This document shows, piece by piece, positions 36,292-47,655 of a stretch of 64,000 nt of DNA. The DNA is from Zychaea mexicana (taxonomy: Eukaryota; Mucoromycota; Mucoromycetes; Mucorales; Lichtheimiaceae): contig NW_026516666.1 of NCBI RefSeq assembly GCF_025766255.1, forward strand, positions 248,001 through 312,000. The letters run 5' to 3'. How positions within the stretch are numbered: position 1 is the stretch's first letter; each line of letters starts with the position of its first letter. The position numbers and the translations under genes were made by a program. The notes beneath the pieces are model-generated. The model was not told the DNA's origin and did no database searches. It was given only the letters and a program-made list of their open reading frames with translations.

Positions 36292-37005
36292 ATGAGCACT
36301 CACGCTGAAAACACCTACGACCGAGCCACAGGCTACTACAACTTCGACCACGACGATGCGTCCACCATCCCCTACGACCACGACGATGCGTCCACCATCC
36401 CCTACGACCCTGACGCGGCATCACAGCTTTCCTACCATTCCCGTTCCACCATCTCCTTCGCGCCACCCCAATTCTCGCCCGTCCTTACACCCACCTACAG
36501 CTTCGACAACGCCAGCACGGCCTCACACCACTCCTTCGTCACCGTCTTCTCTTCCGACTCCTCCCTCATCATTGACCTCGGCAACAATGATGATGCGTCC
36601 AGTGCTCTGTCGCGTGCGGGTTCGTCCCCACCGCCATCACCGCAGTTCAGTCCTTTGCGTTCTCCCGTCTTGCCGCCGTCCCCTCTTCCTCACCATTCTG
36701 CTCCCGCTTCCCCTGTCCTCTTCCCCGCTCTCGCTCCTCCGATGGTTGAGGTTGCCGATGACGAAGAGGCTGAGGAGGCGCCTGCTCCCGCTTCCCCTGT
36801 CCTCTTCCCCGCTCTCGCTCCTCCGATGGTTGAGGTTGCCGATGACGAAGAGGCTGAGGAGGCGCCTGTGCCAGAAGAGGACGAAGAGATCCCATATGCT
36901 GGTGATCTCATGGACATTGACAGCGATGACATGGATATTGACGACGATCAGAGCAATCTGATGCACGTTGACTGGGTACCGCCCTCGTACCCCTGGTGGT
37001 ACTGA
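36292..37005 (+). CDS. Acidic, proline/serine-rich protein with internal tandem repeats, unknown function
   Basis: An uninterrupted 237-codon frame from an ATG preceded by a long pyrimidine leader to a TGA at 37003-37005. Codons are strongly C-ending and GC rich, unlike the surrounding AT-rich DNA, which suggests real coding selection or recent arrival. A 30-bp unit at 36346-36375 is repeated exactly at 36376-36405, giving DHDDASTIPY twice. An 84-bp unit at 36700-36783 is repeated exactly at 36784-36867, giving two copies of a 28-residue segment with SPVLFPALAPPMVEVADDEE. The C-terminus is acidic (DIDSDDMDIDDDQ) and ends in PPSYPWWY. No signal peptide, membrane segment or known domain is visible. 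It lies within the block bounded by transposon halves, so it may be passenger DNA. Confidence 0.6.
   Translation: MSTHAENTYDRATGYYNFDHDDASTIPYDHDDASTIPYDPDAASQLSYHSRSTISFAPPQFSPVLTPTYSFDNASTASHHSFVTVFSSDSSLIIDLGNNDDASSALSRAGSSPPPSPQFSPLRSPVLPPSPLPHHSAPASPVLFPALAPPMVEVADDEEAEEAPAPASPVLFPALAPPMVEVADDEEAEEAPVPEEDEEIPYAGDLMDIDSDDMDIDDDQSNLMHVDWVPPSYPWWY
36346..36405 (+). repeat. Perfect 30-bp tandem duplication within the ORF at 36292
   Basis: Two identical 30-bp copies starting GACCACGACGATGCGTCC at 36346 and 36376. They are in frame and encode DHDDASTIPY twice. Confidence 0.95.
36700..36867 (+). repeat. Perfect 84-bp tandem duplication within the ORF at 36292
   Basis: Two identical 84-bp copies (36700-36783 and 36784-36867) starting GCTCCCGCTTCCCCTG and ending GAGGCGCCT. 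The unit length is 28 codons, so the frame is preserved. Confidence 0.95.
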
Positions 37006-38532
37006 AAAAACCTATAAAGTAAGCTACTCCACATTGACCTTTTTATTGAGCACGTTCACTGACTTGGACACGTCTATTCTTTCTGTTATGATAGATCCCA
37101 ACAAAAAGCAAAAAACACCACAAAAGGTAAGTAATGTTTCTGCTGGTCTTGTGCTTCTGCTTCTTTGCTATCATAGACGCGATCTTTGATACCGCCTTCT
37201 TCTTTTTCGTACAAATTTTTATAGCACTTAAAAAAAATTCAAAAGTCAAAACCCTCAAAAAAACATTCAGTATTCCGCATTCAGTATTCAGTATTCCGTA
37301 TAACTATTGGTAACAGGTTAATCCTCGTTTTACTAAGCCTGCTTCAAACACATTGCTGCCTGATAAAGATGAGAACTAACATTGCTGGCTGGTCGATTTA
37401 ATAGGCCCTCCTTTTCCTGCTTCCGTTCTTCTTTACCTGCTCCTGCTTTATCCTCTTCTTCCCGCTTGTTGGCGTTGGTTTGTGTTGGCGCGTCGGCGTC
37501 GTGGTGATGTGTCGGTTCCTCGGTGGTGCCTTCTCGGCATGGCTTCTTGGGTGGTTCGTTTGGGCCCTCTTTGGTCGGCTTATTTGCGTGGGCTGTTTTG
37601 GTATGTAGTTTAAAGAAGGCTGTCTCATATTCAAGGAATATATTTACTGATTGGATCCATGTTCTTTAGGTCTTTGCGTGGTCGGTTCGGCTGCGATGCT
37701 TCTGGTGTTTTGTCTGGCGGCTTCCGCCTTCGTCAGGCGATGGGGTGCAGTGGAGGGTACCCGGAGTAAGGTAAGGGCTGAGATGGAAGGCTGTGGCAAG
37801 GCACTGTGCTATCGCCTGTATAGGGAGATATAGGGGGCCTCTGCGCATGTTTCACGATGACTTTGGACTAGATGGCTGTGGCACCACCGGTGTGCTGTAT
37901 GGTGGTGCTAGGAACATTGCACTGTTGTTTGTCGGTTTTGGAGGACGTGGGTGACACCTTGCATAGCAGGAATGTACAATGGAGCGGCCCGGTAGACCAT
38001 GGCTCTGTTTGCAGGCACGTATTAATCATCTTTACTTTTACGTAATAAAGAAAAACAAAGTGAGTATGATTTACTAACTAATTTAAAGTATTTTTGCTAG
38101 TTGTCCATCCCCCTTTCTTGTAGCAGTTAATCGTTTTGACGATTGCTAATACAAGGGAGGGGAGCAGCTCTATGTAGGACCTGGAGGCCGTCTTTGCATT
38201 GTAGCATTTTCTTAGTCGTGGTTGCTCCATTGGTTCACACTGGCTCAAAAGACACCCCGTGGTACTCCTGCGTCGACAATACCACAGAGCATCGTTCCAC
38301 AAGCATTACCACCTCACCGACCCCACAGCACGGTTCTCAGTCGTCCTCTGGAATGTGTTTACGCCTAAACCGCGTCTGATCCCTCGGGGGCCTGGGTAGC
38401 AGTTAGCTGTCCCTCTGCTATGGAAGTGAGTATCCTTCTGTCTCATAACCCTTGCCCTCTGCTTCGGGTGCCTGAAGCTGGGGTTGTCCTGGCGAGAGCG
38501 GTGCGGTGGTAGTACGCTGCCATGTTGGGAGA
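37006..38532. other. Non-coding region with short repeats and G/T bias
   Basis: No gene recognised. At 37266-37300 the motif ATTCAGTATTC recurs three times. From about 37400 to 38030 the plus strand is strongly G+T rich (for example GGTTTGTGTTGGCGCGTCGG), unlike the flanks, with only short frames. Its neighbour 38880-40800 shows the opposite A+C bias. Confidence 0.45.
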
Positions 38533-38753
38533 GCGCCAGCTTTCCAGGCTAGCCGAGTAAAAAAAAACTTGGCGCTGATCGTGGATTAGCAGAATCCCGT
38601 CTTTGGCTTGATTACATCGTCGTTGCGTGTGGTTAGTATGCATGTGCCTGACATGCCGTCATGGTGGGGTGGCGCCAAATTTCAGGCTAGCCGAGTACAA
38701 AAGCACCCTTGTGTCGAATCGAGGATTCGGAGAATCCCGTCTTTGGCTTGATT
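38533..38753 (+). repeat. Pair of diverged direct repeats of about 81 bp
   Basis: 38533-38613 and 38672-38753 both start GCGCCA, share CAGGCTAGCCGAGTA, and end AGAATCCCGTCTTTGGCTTG plus ATT. The middle parts differ by several substitutions. They are spaced about 139 bases apart and contain no open frame. Confidence 0.85.
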
Positions 38754-41700
38754 TTCTCTTGTCAAAATGCATGCCCATCACGAAAAAGCGTGCAACGGTG
38801 AATCACATGTTTCAGCGCAGCAATTTTATCATCACATCAAGAAGTAGCGCAACTCAGTGATACGGATAACAAGCAAGAAGTTGTAGCAACGAAGAGGCAT
38901 CAGCATGGCTGACGGTTCAACTCGAGTATCTCAACAAGTTACGTTAAGGCGGCAAGGACATGTAAGGAGCAACACATAAAAGAGAGCGGTATCAGCACGT
39001 TGTAGACATAAAACCGAAAAGCACAAGAGCGGAAAGAATTGACAACATTGCAAATGACAATTGCTAAAGGTCGGATCGAGATGATGAGTCACCTCTGCTT
39101 ATGACAACAAACAGCAGATTTATTCATGCGACAACATCGACGCAACAAAATAGTCGGCATCGGCATTGATGACATCCAACTTGGTGGCAACAACTCAGGC
39201 AAACAGCATTTGCGGTAACAATTGACAACAGCGGGAACAGAACAAGCTTTCGAGCGGATCTTCATCATGGCACAACAAGATATCAAGAGCTTCGGACGAC
39301 AACATCAACCAAGGCAGGAAGGTGGCAGCTAAACCCTGGAATCTGGCGACAGCACACTTATCAAACAATCAAGCGGTCAACAGCTTTTCAATTACATGAC
39401 AATTCTCGTCCGCTTCTGATCGTTTATCGTTGAAGAGAAACAAGAAGCCATGGGAACGCTTTTCTGTCAAACCTGCATAATCTGGCGATAGTATAGTATG
39501 AAGCGTAATGACAACCACACATCAGAGACAACAAGAGCGGCAAGAAATGATGTAGGCAGCACAATGAGTCATTTTACTTGCTACTTTATGAAGCGAAAGT
39601 AAGTGCGTATGGTTTTCTGATGACACTGAAATTCAAGTCAAAAACAATGGTATGCTCATATCTATTATCTCTTCTTAGAAATCGTAAAGGCGATCCTAAA
39701 ACTTGGCGATGACCTCCAGACAACAAAGCATCGCGGGTTTGGACGAAATGGAACAGTAAGGAAACCAATGCGAACAATTAACTCAACAAAGTGGCATCAC
39801 ATCATACGTGATGGTTTCATTCACTTAACGGGTGGTGAATGGAAACGCAGCTGAAGCGGACGCAAATCAAACACAGGACACAGCTATTCGAACAATACAA
39901 GGTCTCGCTCATAAGGCGCATCAAACACGACATTGGCTTTGAGGGCATCATCATCAAGTGGCCCATCATAATTAGATCGACACGACGGCACCGTATACCA
40001 ACAAAGCGGGAAACAAGAAGAGCCTACCACAAGTATACAGTCTACGATACATTGGTGAGAGAGACGATCCTACAAACCTGATCGGTGGCAAGCGGAAGCA
40101 GTCAATACATCTTTCAAAGTCAAGATGGAAGACACATATGCACATACACACTCAAGGCACATCAATGAAACGCACATGATTGTCCACCGAGCATCCATAT
40201 TGCTCGCTCAATTATTATGCGACGACAATAAGATCATTTGTGGAGAAAACGAAAAAACGGTAATTGTGCAGTGCTTTAGAAGGATTACAACAAACTTCAT
40301 TGGGACAATACCACATATATTCATCAAAACTTCAAACCATCCATTAGCAAAAGTGGCGGCCGAACGATATTGCTATTTAATGCGTCCTCAAGAGATGCAG
40401 ACACATGCTTCAAGAAAATCAGCTACAGACAGCAAGATATACCAGGGGCAATAGGCATTTAGAAAGCATTACGGTAAGAATTAGTGGCAAAAAGCAATTG
40501 ATCCACCTTGTAATGTTACGCAATTGTGCTCACATTGCTTTGTCGTAGAGCCCTGCATGTTCCTATATACCAGTCAACGATATCTCTCACGAATATATTC
40601 CCACTACAGATGTTTGGTAAGTTAATGTCCAGGTAATGATAGACCCCATGAATAAGGAAAAGAAAAAAGAAAAGAAAAAAGAAAAAAAAAAGAAAAAAAA
40701 TTATATACAAGACACGAGTTGCAAGGCAAATGCTGCAAAAAAAAAAAAGGCAACTCGAGAACAAAAAAAAAGAACACAAAAAGCAGCACCTAGAGCAAGC
40801 TTATGGAAAATTATGATACAAGGTCAATACGTTTCGTAAGATACGAATGCACTTGTATCAATTCCGGGCTGAAGACAAACAATTGCATTCAAGACAAACA
40901 TCGAAACAACGATAGGCATTACCTATACAAGTGGACCAATTATGGAAAAGTGATTTTAACTGTAAGTACAAAACACATGATGATATGTTGCCATCAATTT
41001 CATCGGTAGCTAACGTCACAAAGTTCATGTTATGTTTTCAATATTTCAAACAACAGTAACGAAATCAAGATTCTCGAGTTTTGTAATCGCAAACAACTTA
41101 TCCATACCTCTAATCAAAAATGACGTCCGTGATCCACAAGAAGAGATGACGAGATCATCATACAACGGATGTAGCTGATGAGTGATACAACAACAATACC
41201 GTTATACAAAAGCAAAAAATTACGAAGGATAACCATAAAGTACAACGAGCAACTGCAGCACAGCCTTGGCATTTATAGCAGAAACTTAGACTAGAAGCAA
41301 AAGAATAAGGGGCTATCATTACCACGGACGTAAACTTACTAACATTTGGTAGAATAAACATATCTTTTCTTATCAGCTCAGAATAACACTTACTTTTGCT
41401 AGAGGAAATTGCTCAAGATTAGGGATTGTTGCATATAACCATTTTCGTAGAATATATCATTTATTTATACAGTAGTGAGATCTAATGTTATCATAATGAA
41501 CCAGTTTGTAATTCCTTCCGGGTCTCGTTGACTTATTTTGTCTCTTTAGGTTTATTTGATAATACAGTGACTCAAAAAGCCAGGTAAGTGTTGCCTTTAT
41601 CATACGTTGATCATCAATCTAACCTACAAACGCATTTTTAAGAATATGTACATATTCGGATGCTCGCTTCAATAAGAGCAGCTGAATTATTAGCAGTGCA

Positions 41701-42230
41701 TAATAGCATGCTACGATTGAGCTACGTACATATGATACTGCATGTACATGTCTTAAAAGATATGCGATGACGAATTGTATCAATTATGTTTTGCTCCTCT
41801 TGTTGCAGATCTGATTGATAATACTACTACATGTATATAGCAAGGTTTTAAACAATCGTGTCTACTGAATTCCTTGCATGTAGGTAGTTGCTGCTTGCTT
41901 GATTGAAAGTTACCCATCGTACGAAACCAAAAGCTTCTACAAAAGTGAGCAGAAGGCACGCACTGCATTTAATTCAAACAGTAGCGAAAACATTGTGTAT
42001 TTGATTGACCGCAATTATCACGGTAATTGAACCAACCTTGATACCATCCATGGCAAAGAACGACAATAGGCACGACAACGAACCCGGAAAAACAGATTCA
42101 GAAGAGGTAAATAAAAACAGATAAGATAAGGACGAGCAAGTCAAAAAAGAAAGCATTGCTTTCTGTTAAAATGTGAAAGGCAACGTAAAACCTGCTGGCC
42201 AAGTTATAGAAAAAGACACCGCCGTCGACG
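38754..42230. other. A+C-biased, gene-poor region
   Basis: From about 38880 to 40800 the plus strand is dominated by A and C, with recurrent CAACA, ACAAC and CAAGA words and few T runs. Frames at 39839-40081 and 40125-40454 are isolated and match nothing I know. An A-rich run lies at 40660-40775. From 40850 to 42230 the DNA is ordinary AT-rich intergenic sequence. I see no transposase, RT or RNA gene. Confidence 0.45.
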
Positions 42231-42233
42231 ATG

Positions 42234-42262
42234 GTATGGTGTATTTCATCTATAACCGCCAA
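42234..42262 (-). repeat. 29-bp terminal inverted repeat, left end of split transposon
   Basis: It begins GTATGGTGTATTTC and ends AACCGCCAA, the exact reverse complement of 34456-34484. It lies 48 bases beyond the end of the transposase C-terminal half, where the left end of a minus-strand element should be. Confidence 0.9.
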
Positions 42263-42309
42263 TGTTTCAATTTTGAGATTTCAAATGCCGCTTCTTTATT
42301 TGGTAATAT

Positions 42310-43230
42310 TCAAATAATAGTAGGGAAATCGTCACGACGGTGTGAGCTGTAAGTTCGGGAAGTATATCTTTCCACAAGAGTGATAGCTTCGGGAGTTGGT
42401 AGTTCTTGGGAATAAGCGTCTATAAAACGCCACACCCTTCCATAAAATCGTCTAATTAGTGTAGGTACTTCGTCTGGGGGCGAAACAGTATCCAGGAACT
42501 TTGGTAAGTTTTCTTTCAAAGCTTTAAAACTGTAATCACAATTGATTCGTGCATGGTACTTTGCTTGGCCCCAATATCGTTCGATCCAATTGCACTCGCA
42601 ATGGAATTTTGGATATAGCTCAAAAATGTGACCCGCGTTCTCCACAGCTTCACAAAGGGCTGTCTTTTGATCTCGAAAGTCGGGCTGAGCACCAAGAAAA
42701 TGTCTAGCACAACACTTGCTATCGTCCGCTTCTTCTTTTTTGCAATCCATTCGCCAAACTTTTCCAGGTCTATACGGGTCTTCCTCAAACCAAAGTCCAC
42801 GCTCATTCAAAATGATTTTTATCCCCTTGAAATGGCATACTTGCTGTTTGTCGGCCGTGACTATCGTGACACCTCGCTTGCGTTTCTTAATGTTTTCTTC
42901 GATATTCATGTACATCCTTTGTGTTTTCTTTTCTTTGGTTGCTTCATCGATAAAGTAGCTGTCCCGATACACGTGCATGCTGCAGTCATGCTCTGCGTTA
43001 TCCACTCCACACCGCTTTGGATCCTTGCACATAGTTCTCGCCAGTAATGCATCACTTGGGTAAGCGTTATGATTACTACTTTGATCGAATATAAATAATG
43101 CTTGACAACCAGGGTGCAAAAGGTCAAATAGTGGGATCGCATCTTCTTCTAACTGCTTAACCATGTCTTTGCTGGTCCAATACTGTTCTCGGTTAGCCCC
43201 TGCATAGAAGTATGTACGCGAGGTCTATTC
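42310..43230 (-). pseudogene. C-terminal half of a DDE transposase (5'-truncated)
   Basis: Homologous sequence starts near 43230 (TSRTYFYAGANREQYW, just after an in-frame stop) and runs open to a stop at 42310. It contains DMVKQLEEDAIPLFDLLHPG, the second catalytic position in ALFIFDQSSNHNAYPSDALL, KGIKIILNERGLW, and the third in ECNWIERYWGQAKYHAR (Glu). The C-terminal motif is RRFYGRVWRFIDAY. About 285 codons after the internal Met are undamaged, so decay is recent. The N-terminal part with the first Asp is absent here but present at 33040-34133, same strand. The terminal repeat at 42234-42262 follows the stop. Same family as the N-terminal fragment: a fungal Tc1/IS630-like DDE endonuclease. 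Confidence 0.85.
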
Positions 43231-43447
43231 GCACATGAATGGTCCTGCTCATTGTCTGCTTTTTTCTTTCTTCCATACTGGAAATAATAGACTGATTTTA
43301 CGCAAGTTTATTTTTGTTTCTGTTCATGGATTTTTTTTTAAATTTTTGTTCAAAGAAAAAAGAAAGAGAAAAAAGAGGCGTTGGTTGTGTGTGGCTTTTT
43401 GCAGTTGATGTGAATTAAAGGACAATGTGCGGTGGAAGAAAAAGCGA

Positions 43448-45337
43448 TTAACGAGACCAAGAGCGACTGCGACTTCTCGATCTGTAAGAGCCTCGTCTTC
43501 TACGGCTATAATAAGGGGAGCGGGATCGGCTACGGCGTCGGTATCGACGGTTGTTTCGGGAGTAGCGTCCACTGCCGCCACCGCCGCCGCCACCGCCACC
43601 ACCACCACCACGCTTGTCACCCATATACTCGCCAGGTGTAGGGGTGTGCGGGCGATGTGTCACAGAGAAATCCACACGAACAGGACGATTGTCAATGTCC
43701 TATTATCATTTTGACGGTTTAGCACAGTACGTTCTTTTGAGAGATTGTGAAGGATTTATAACGTATCATGTAAAAGAAGAAAGAAGCCTACCGTGCCATT
43801 CGTTGCCTCACGGGCACGAGCTGCATCTTCCTGGTTTGTAAAGTACACAAAGCCAAATCCTCGAGAACGTTGATGCTAGATCATATTTGAAACAAAGGTT
43901 GTTGTGGTTTCGTAAGTATTTGATAGCAAAACATCTTCTTTCCATTCTATGTAACCTCCTCACCACAAGAAATACTTACTCGATGGTCATACACAACCGT
44001 CACTCGCTCCAAAGGACCGTATTGCGAAAAGATTTCTTCAAGGTCGCGTTCACGCGTTCTCAAGTTCAAGCCAAACACACCAATGATGTTGGAAGTTTCA
44101 GGTTGGTCCTAAGAAATTGCAAAGCCAGGTTGTGTGAGAACGATATCATTGTGATTTATATCTTTTTCTTTTGTTCTGTATTTACCCTTGTGCCATGGAA
44201 CTCCTTCTCCTTACGACTATATAAAAGCGGAAGAAATAGAAGAGGGGTTAAGTATCTCCATCGTGATAGAGCAACATATGTGTATAGTTTGAGAATTAGC
44301 TAAGCTGACCTCTTGCGCTTTTCTAATGAGCGCGATGAGTAGCGATTTCGACGGGGCGGTGAGCGACTGTACCGGCTACGTCGCGGCGATGGGCTGTTTT
44401 GATAAGAGTATGCGGGTCAGATATCATCTTGCACATGTAATGCGAGCACATAGCAGTAGGAAAAAAAACAATTCTTGAAAAAGAGGTCTTGTGTAGTTGG
44501 GGTTGGGGATTTGGCTTGCATGCAGAGAATGGCGCGTGTTGTTTTTCTTGCAAAATCTTGTATCCTCTCCTTTTTTTTTTAAAAAACTCTTTAACCAGAT
44601 GACTCCCAGCTCTTGCAAATGCTTTATGAAGAAAGCCAGAGCGGATAGTTTGGTCAACAAACGATGATGCAACAGAGAAGAATAATAATCATGGTCGTTT
44701 TTTTTTTTCAAAGGAGAAAAGAAGGGATGTGTGGAGAAACGGACCAAAAGATGCATCCACGCCCACACACACACACGCGCGTACACGCAGAAAAAGAAGG
44801 AAAGAAAATAGAGAAAGGGAGGCAAAAGAAGAAAAAGGAAAGGGAAGAGGAATACGTATTAGAACGTAAAAAAGCATTAAATCATCCTTACCTTCTTCTA
44901 AATCTTCTTCTGCGATCACGGCTTCTGGATCTGGAATACGAAGGCGATCGGCGACGGCGGTAAGAGCGCGACGATGACCGACTACGACTACGAGAGCGTG
45001 ACATTGGTGTTCGTGAGCGCGAACGCGAACGGCTGTACCGTCCTCGTCTAGGCGATGGGCTTCTGCTGACAGAGCGAGAACGTGAGCGAGGAGCTGAACG
45101 TGAGCGTGAACGAGAAGGGGTACGAGAGCGTGAGCGTTTGTCGTTGTTGTTGTCTTGAACATTGTCGTCGTCGTTGTTATAGTCACCCGACATTGGTTCG
45201 AGTGGTGCTGGTGAGCGTTCTTCAGCAGGTGCTTGTTCCTATATCGTTTAGTACGAAACAGTAAAGTTAGGCAATTATTGTTTAAGAGTCGACGCGCCAG
45301 TAGGCAGATGTGTTGAGGATCTTGATTAATTTACCAT
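43448..45337 (-). CDS. Tra2-like SR splicing regulator (RS-RRM-RS)
   Basis: Seven in-phase coding exons on the minus strand: 45337-45335, 45238-44892, 44393-44310, 44216-44186, 44108-43980, 43875-43792 and 43699-43448, giving 309 residues. The first exon contributes only the ATG, then GTAAAT. The second begins GAACAAGCACC ([11 protein letters not shown]). An Arg/Ser domain ([20 protein letters not shown]) is followed by one RRM with RNP2 [34 protein letters not shown] and RNP1 RGFGFVYF, then a polyglycine run and a second RS region ending [16 protein letters not shown] order and the VFGLNL/ERDL wording match transformer-2, which binds exonic enhancers and activates splice sites. If the first intron is wrong, translation could start at MSGDYNN (45193) instead. 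Confidence 0.9.
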
Positions 45338-47655
45338 CTTGTTGCAAGTATGAAATGAAAAAAACCCTGGGTTTCTTTTTTCCTTTCTCACTGGAGCGAA
45401 GGAAATAGAACAGGTAAAGAAAAAAATTGAGGCGTGACTTGGATTTTTTTTTTGTCTTTAGCACAATATGCTTTTCCTGCAGTTGCAGTTTGAGTTTGAA
45501 TACGCATCAAATGGCAAAATGACAGCACTATCCATTAAAGCGTCAAGCATGCTACGATAGGCAAAGCATTAGAAACTTACATAGTCAGCAAGATACGCAC
45601 CAGCGAACAAACTGATGCTATCTCAAATATATATTTATTTATATGACTATCCAAGACGGACTTACATCCCTAACAGAGGAATGACTACGGGCCGGTGGGG
45701 GTTCTTCATCTGGATAGCATAGCCGAATCTTCAACATGACGTCGTAAGCATGCATAGCGTAGGGTGCTATTACCGATAATAACGAGCATGTGTATCAGAT
45801 GATTGATAAAGTCAATTTCTGTGGATAGCCTCATCATCGTTATGAGTAGCATGTTGGGGAAGAACCCAGAAAAAGCCCATCCTTCATACTGTCAATACCA
45901 AGCAGCATGCGCCGACGCTCAGGGAAATGATACAACTTGCACCACAGCTAAGTAGTAGCAGCTGGATATCTTCCAACAAGGTCGAATTCACTTTTCTGTT
46001 TGGTCATCGAAGCGTGCTATCGAAGCATACGACAAAAAGTTGGATCCGATCGGCCATTCAACGTAAACAGCTTTAGGTCTAGAAAGCCGAAGCAAAGTAT
46101 CGCAGGGAGGTTTCTTTTTGAGTGCCGTAACGTCAAACACAAAAAGTCAGCCTGAGGCCGTCATTCGAAATTGTGTTTTTTTCCTTCAAAACTTCTCTCA
46201 AGACAGTCCCATCAATGCGACATGCGTCATTTTCTTACGAAAGCCGGTAACTTGGCCGATATATACAGACAATTGATTAAAATGGTCTACATTATTTAAA
46301 AAAAGACCGACCCGCTCAAGGTCATATGCGTGGGATAGCCACGGTTACCGACGAACGTCATGGTCGAACTTTTGTGGCTCAAAGTTTTTTAACTCTTCAC
46401 AAAAAAAAGGTATTCTCGACTATCGTTATTTAGAAACACCTGTGTATATAGCCCAGATTAAAAGCAAAACAGGTGGAGGTGAAGATGGCGTTTACGGGGC
46501 CTAGTATGTAAATTTCAAATAATCTCTGACCGCCTCTATGTGTGTCTCACTGTCACTTGTCGACGCTTACTTTCATTAACGAGTTGTATACATCTGTCGT
46601 AATAAGTTCGGAGGAGCCAGTATACAAATCGTGCTTTGCGAAATTTAATTTTGTTCATACATCGCACTATCGTTTAATCGTACGACGTAGTAGCTCTCGA
46701 GACACCGTACTCCCTAAAATCCATTGATTTCTTCACAGGGTGGGTAATCGAGTTCTCAAATTTCCGTTTGGGCCTTTTGAGGCCTTATACAGGCGTCTTA
46801 GAAGGTCGTCGTAGGTGTCCGAAAGGCTGGAAAACGGCAATTTGTACCTTTCAGATATTATAGACTTCTTGGCGCGAGTTCCCACAAATGTAGCCTCAAG
46901 TATGTACATAGTGTGCCACCGCATGATCTACAAAAGAAACTGATGCCGTCATCACATGATCAACTCTCCACATCATTAAAGTTCGTTTCTTCAAGCACTT
47001 TTACAGCCCCATTAAGCCAGCATAATTGCTTTGTGATGATGGTGGCGGCTGGCACAACAACTCTTCTAGCTGGTTTATATCGTTGGTAGTCGCATTCATT
47101 TTTATGTGTTAAACCTTTGCAAAGTAGGTTTCTGTATATGCTTTCCCTGAAATTATGTAATCATTTTTCAAGTTGTACCGTGTGTGCAGTGTGACATGGT
47201 TGTGCAATGATAGCCAAGCGCTTAACATTGTCGTTAATGATCTTGGCTTCCTCTCTCTCTCTCTCCTGAACAACCATCTCCGCTGACCGAGAAAGATTAC
47301 GGCTGTGCGATGACAAGATGACGGGCTATAAAGGTTAAATAGTTCAGTAAAAATCAGGGTTAAAATGAACAAAAAAGGTGATGCACATTTTTAGTATTGA
47401 TGCCGTCTTTGTCTGGCGTATCAGTAATACATTAGTATGTGGTTTTGTCCCGGGAACGAGCATTCGTATCAAGAAGATAATGCGCCAAGCTGCGGTCCCC
47501 TCCTCCGACGATCATTACGGCCGCCAAGGTTTGTGGGTGTAACTCTTGCCAATATTGCCAAGATGAGTACAGCCTTTATATATATGACAACCACAAACAA
47601 TCACCAACTTGACTTCTTCGTCTTTTGTGCCAATATTTTTTTATCATACCATATC
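45338..47655. other. Intergenic region between Tra2-like and ERG6 genes
   Basis: The divergent promoters of the two flanking genes must lie here. A CT repeat is at 47249-47268. A minus-strand frame at 46733-46924 is short and unmatched. No other gene, RNA or transposon was seen. Confidence 0.4.

Noticed and set aside
36356..36961. 201-codon Pro/Arg/Ser-rich frame overlapping the ORF at 36292
   Set aside because: It is an out-of-frame shadow. The 36292 frame has the upstream ATG with leader, a sensible acidic composition and the intact stop context.
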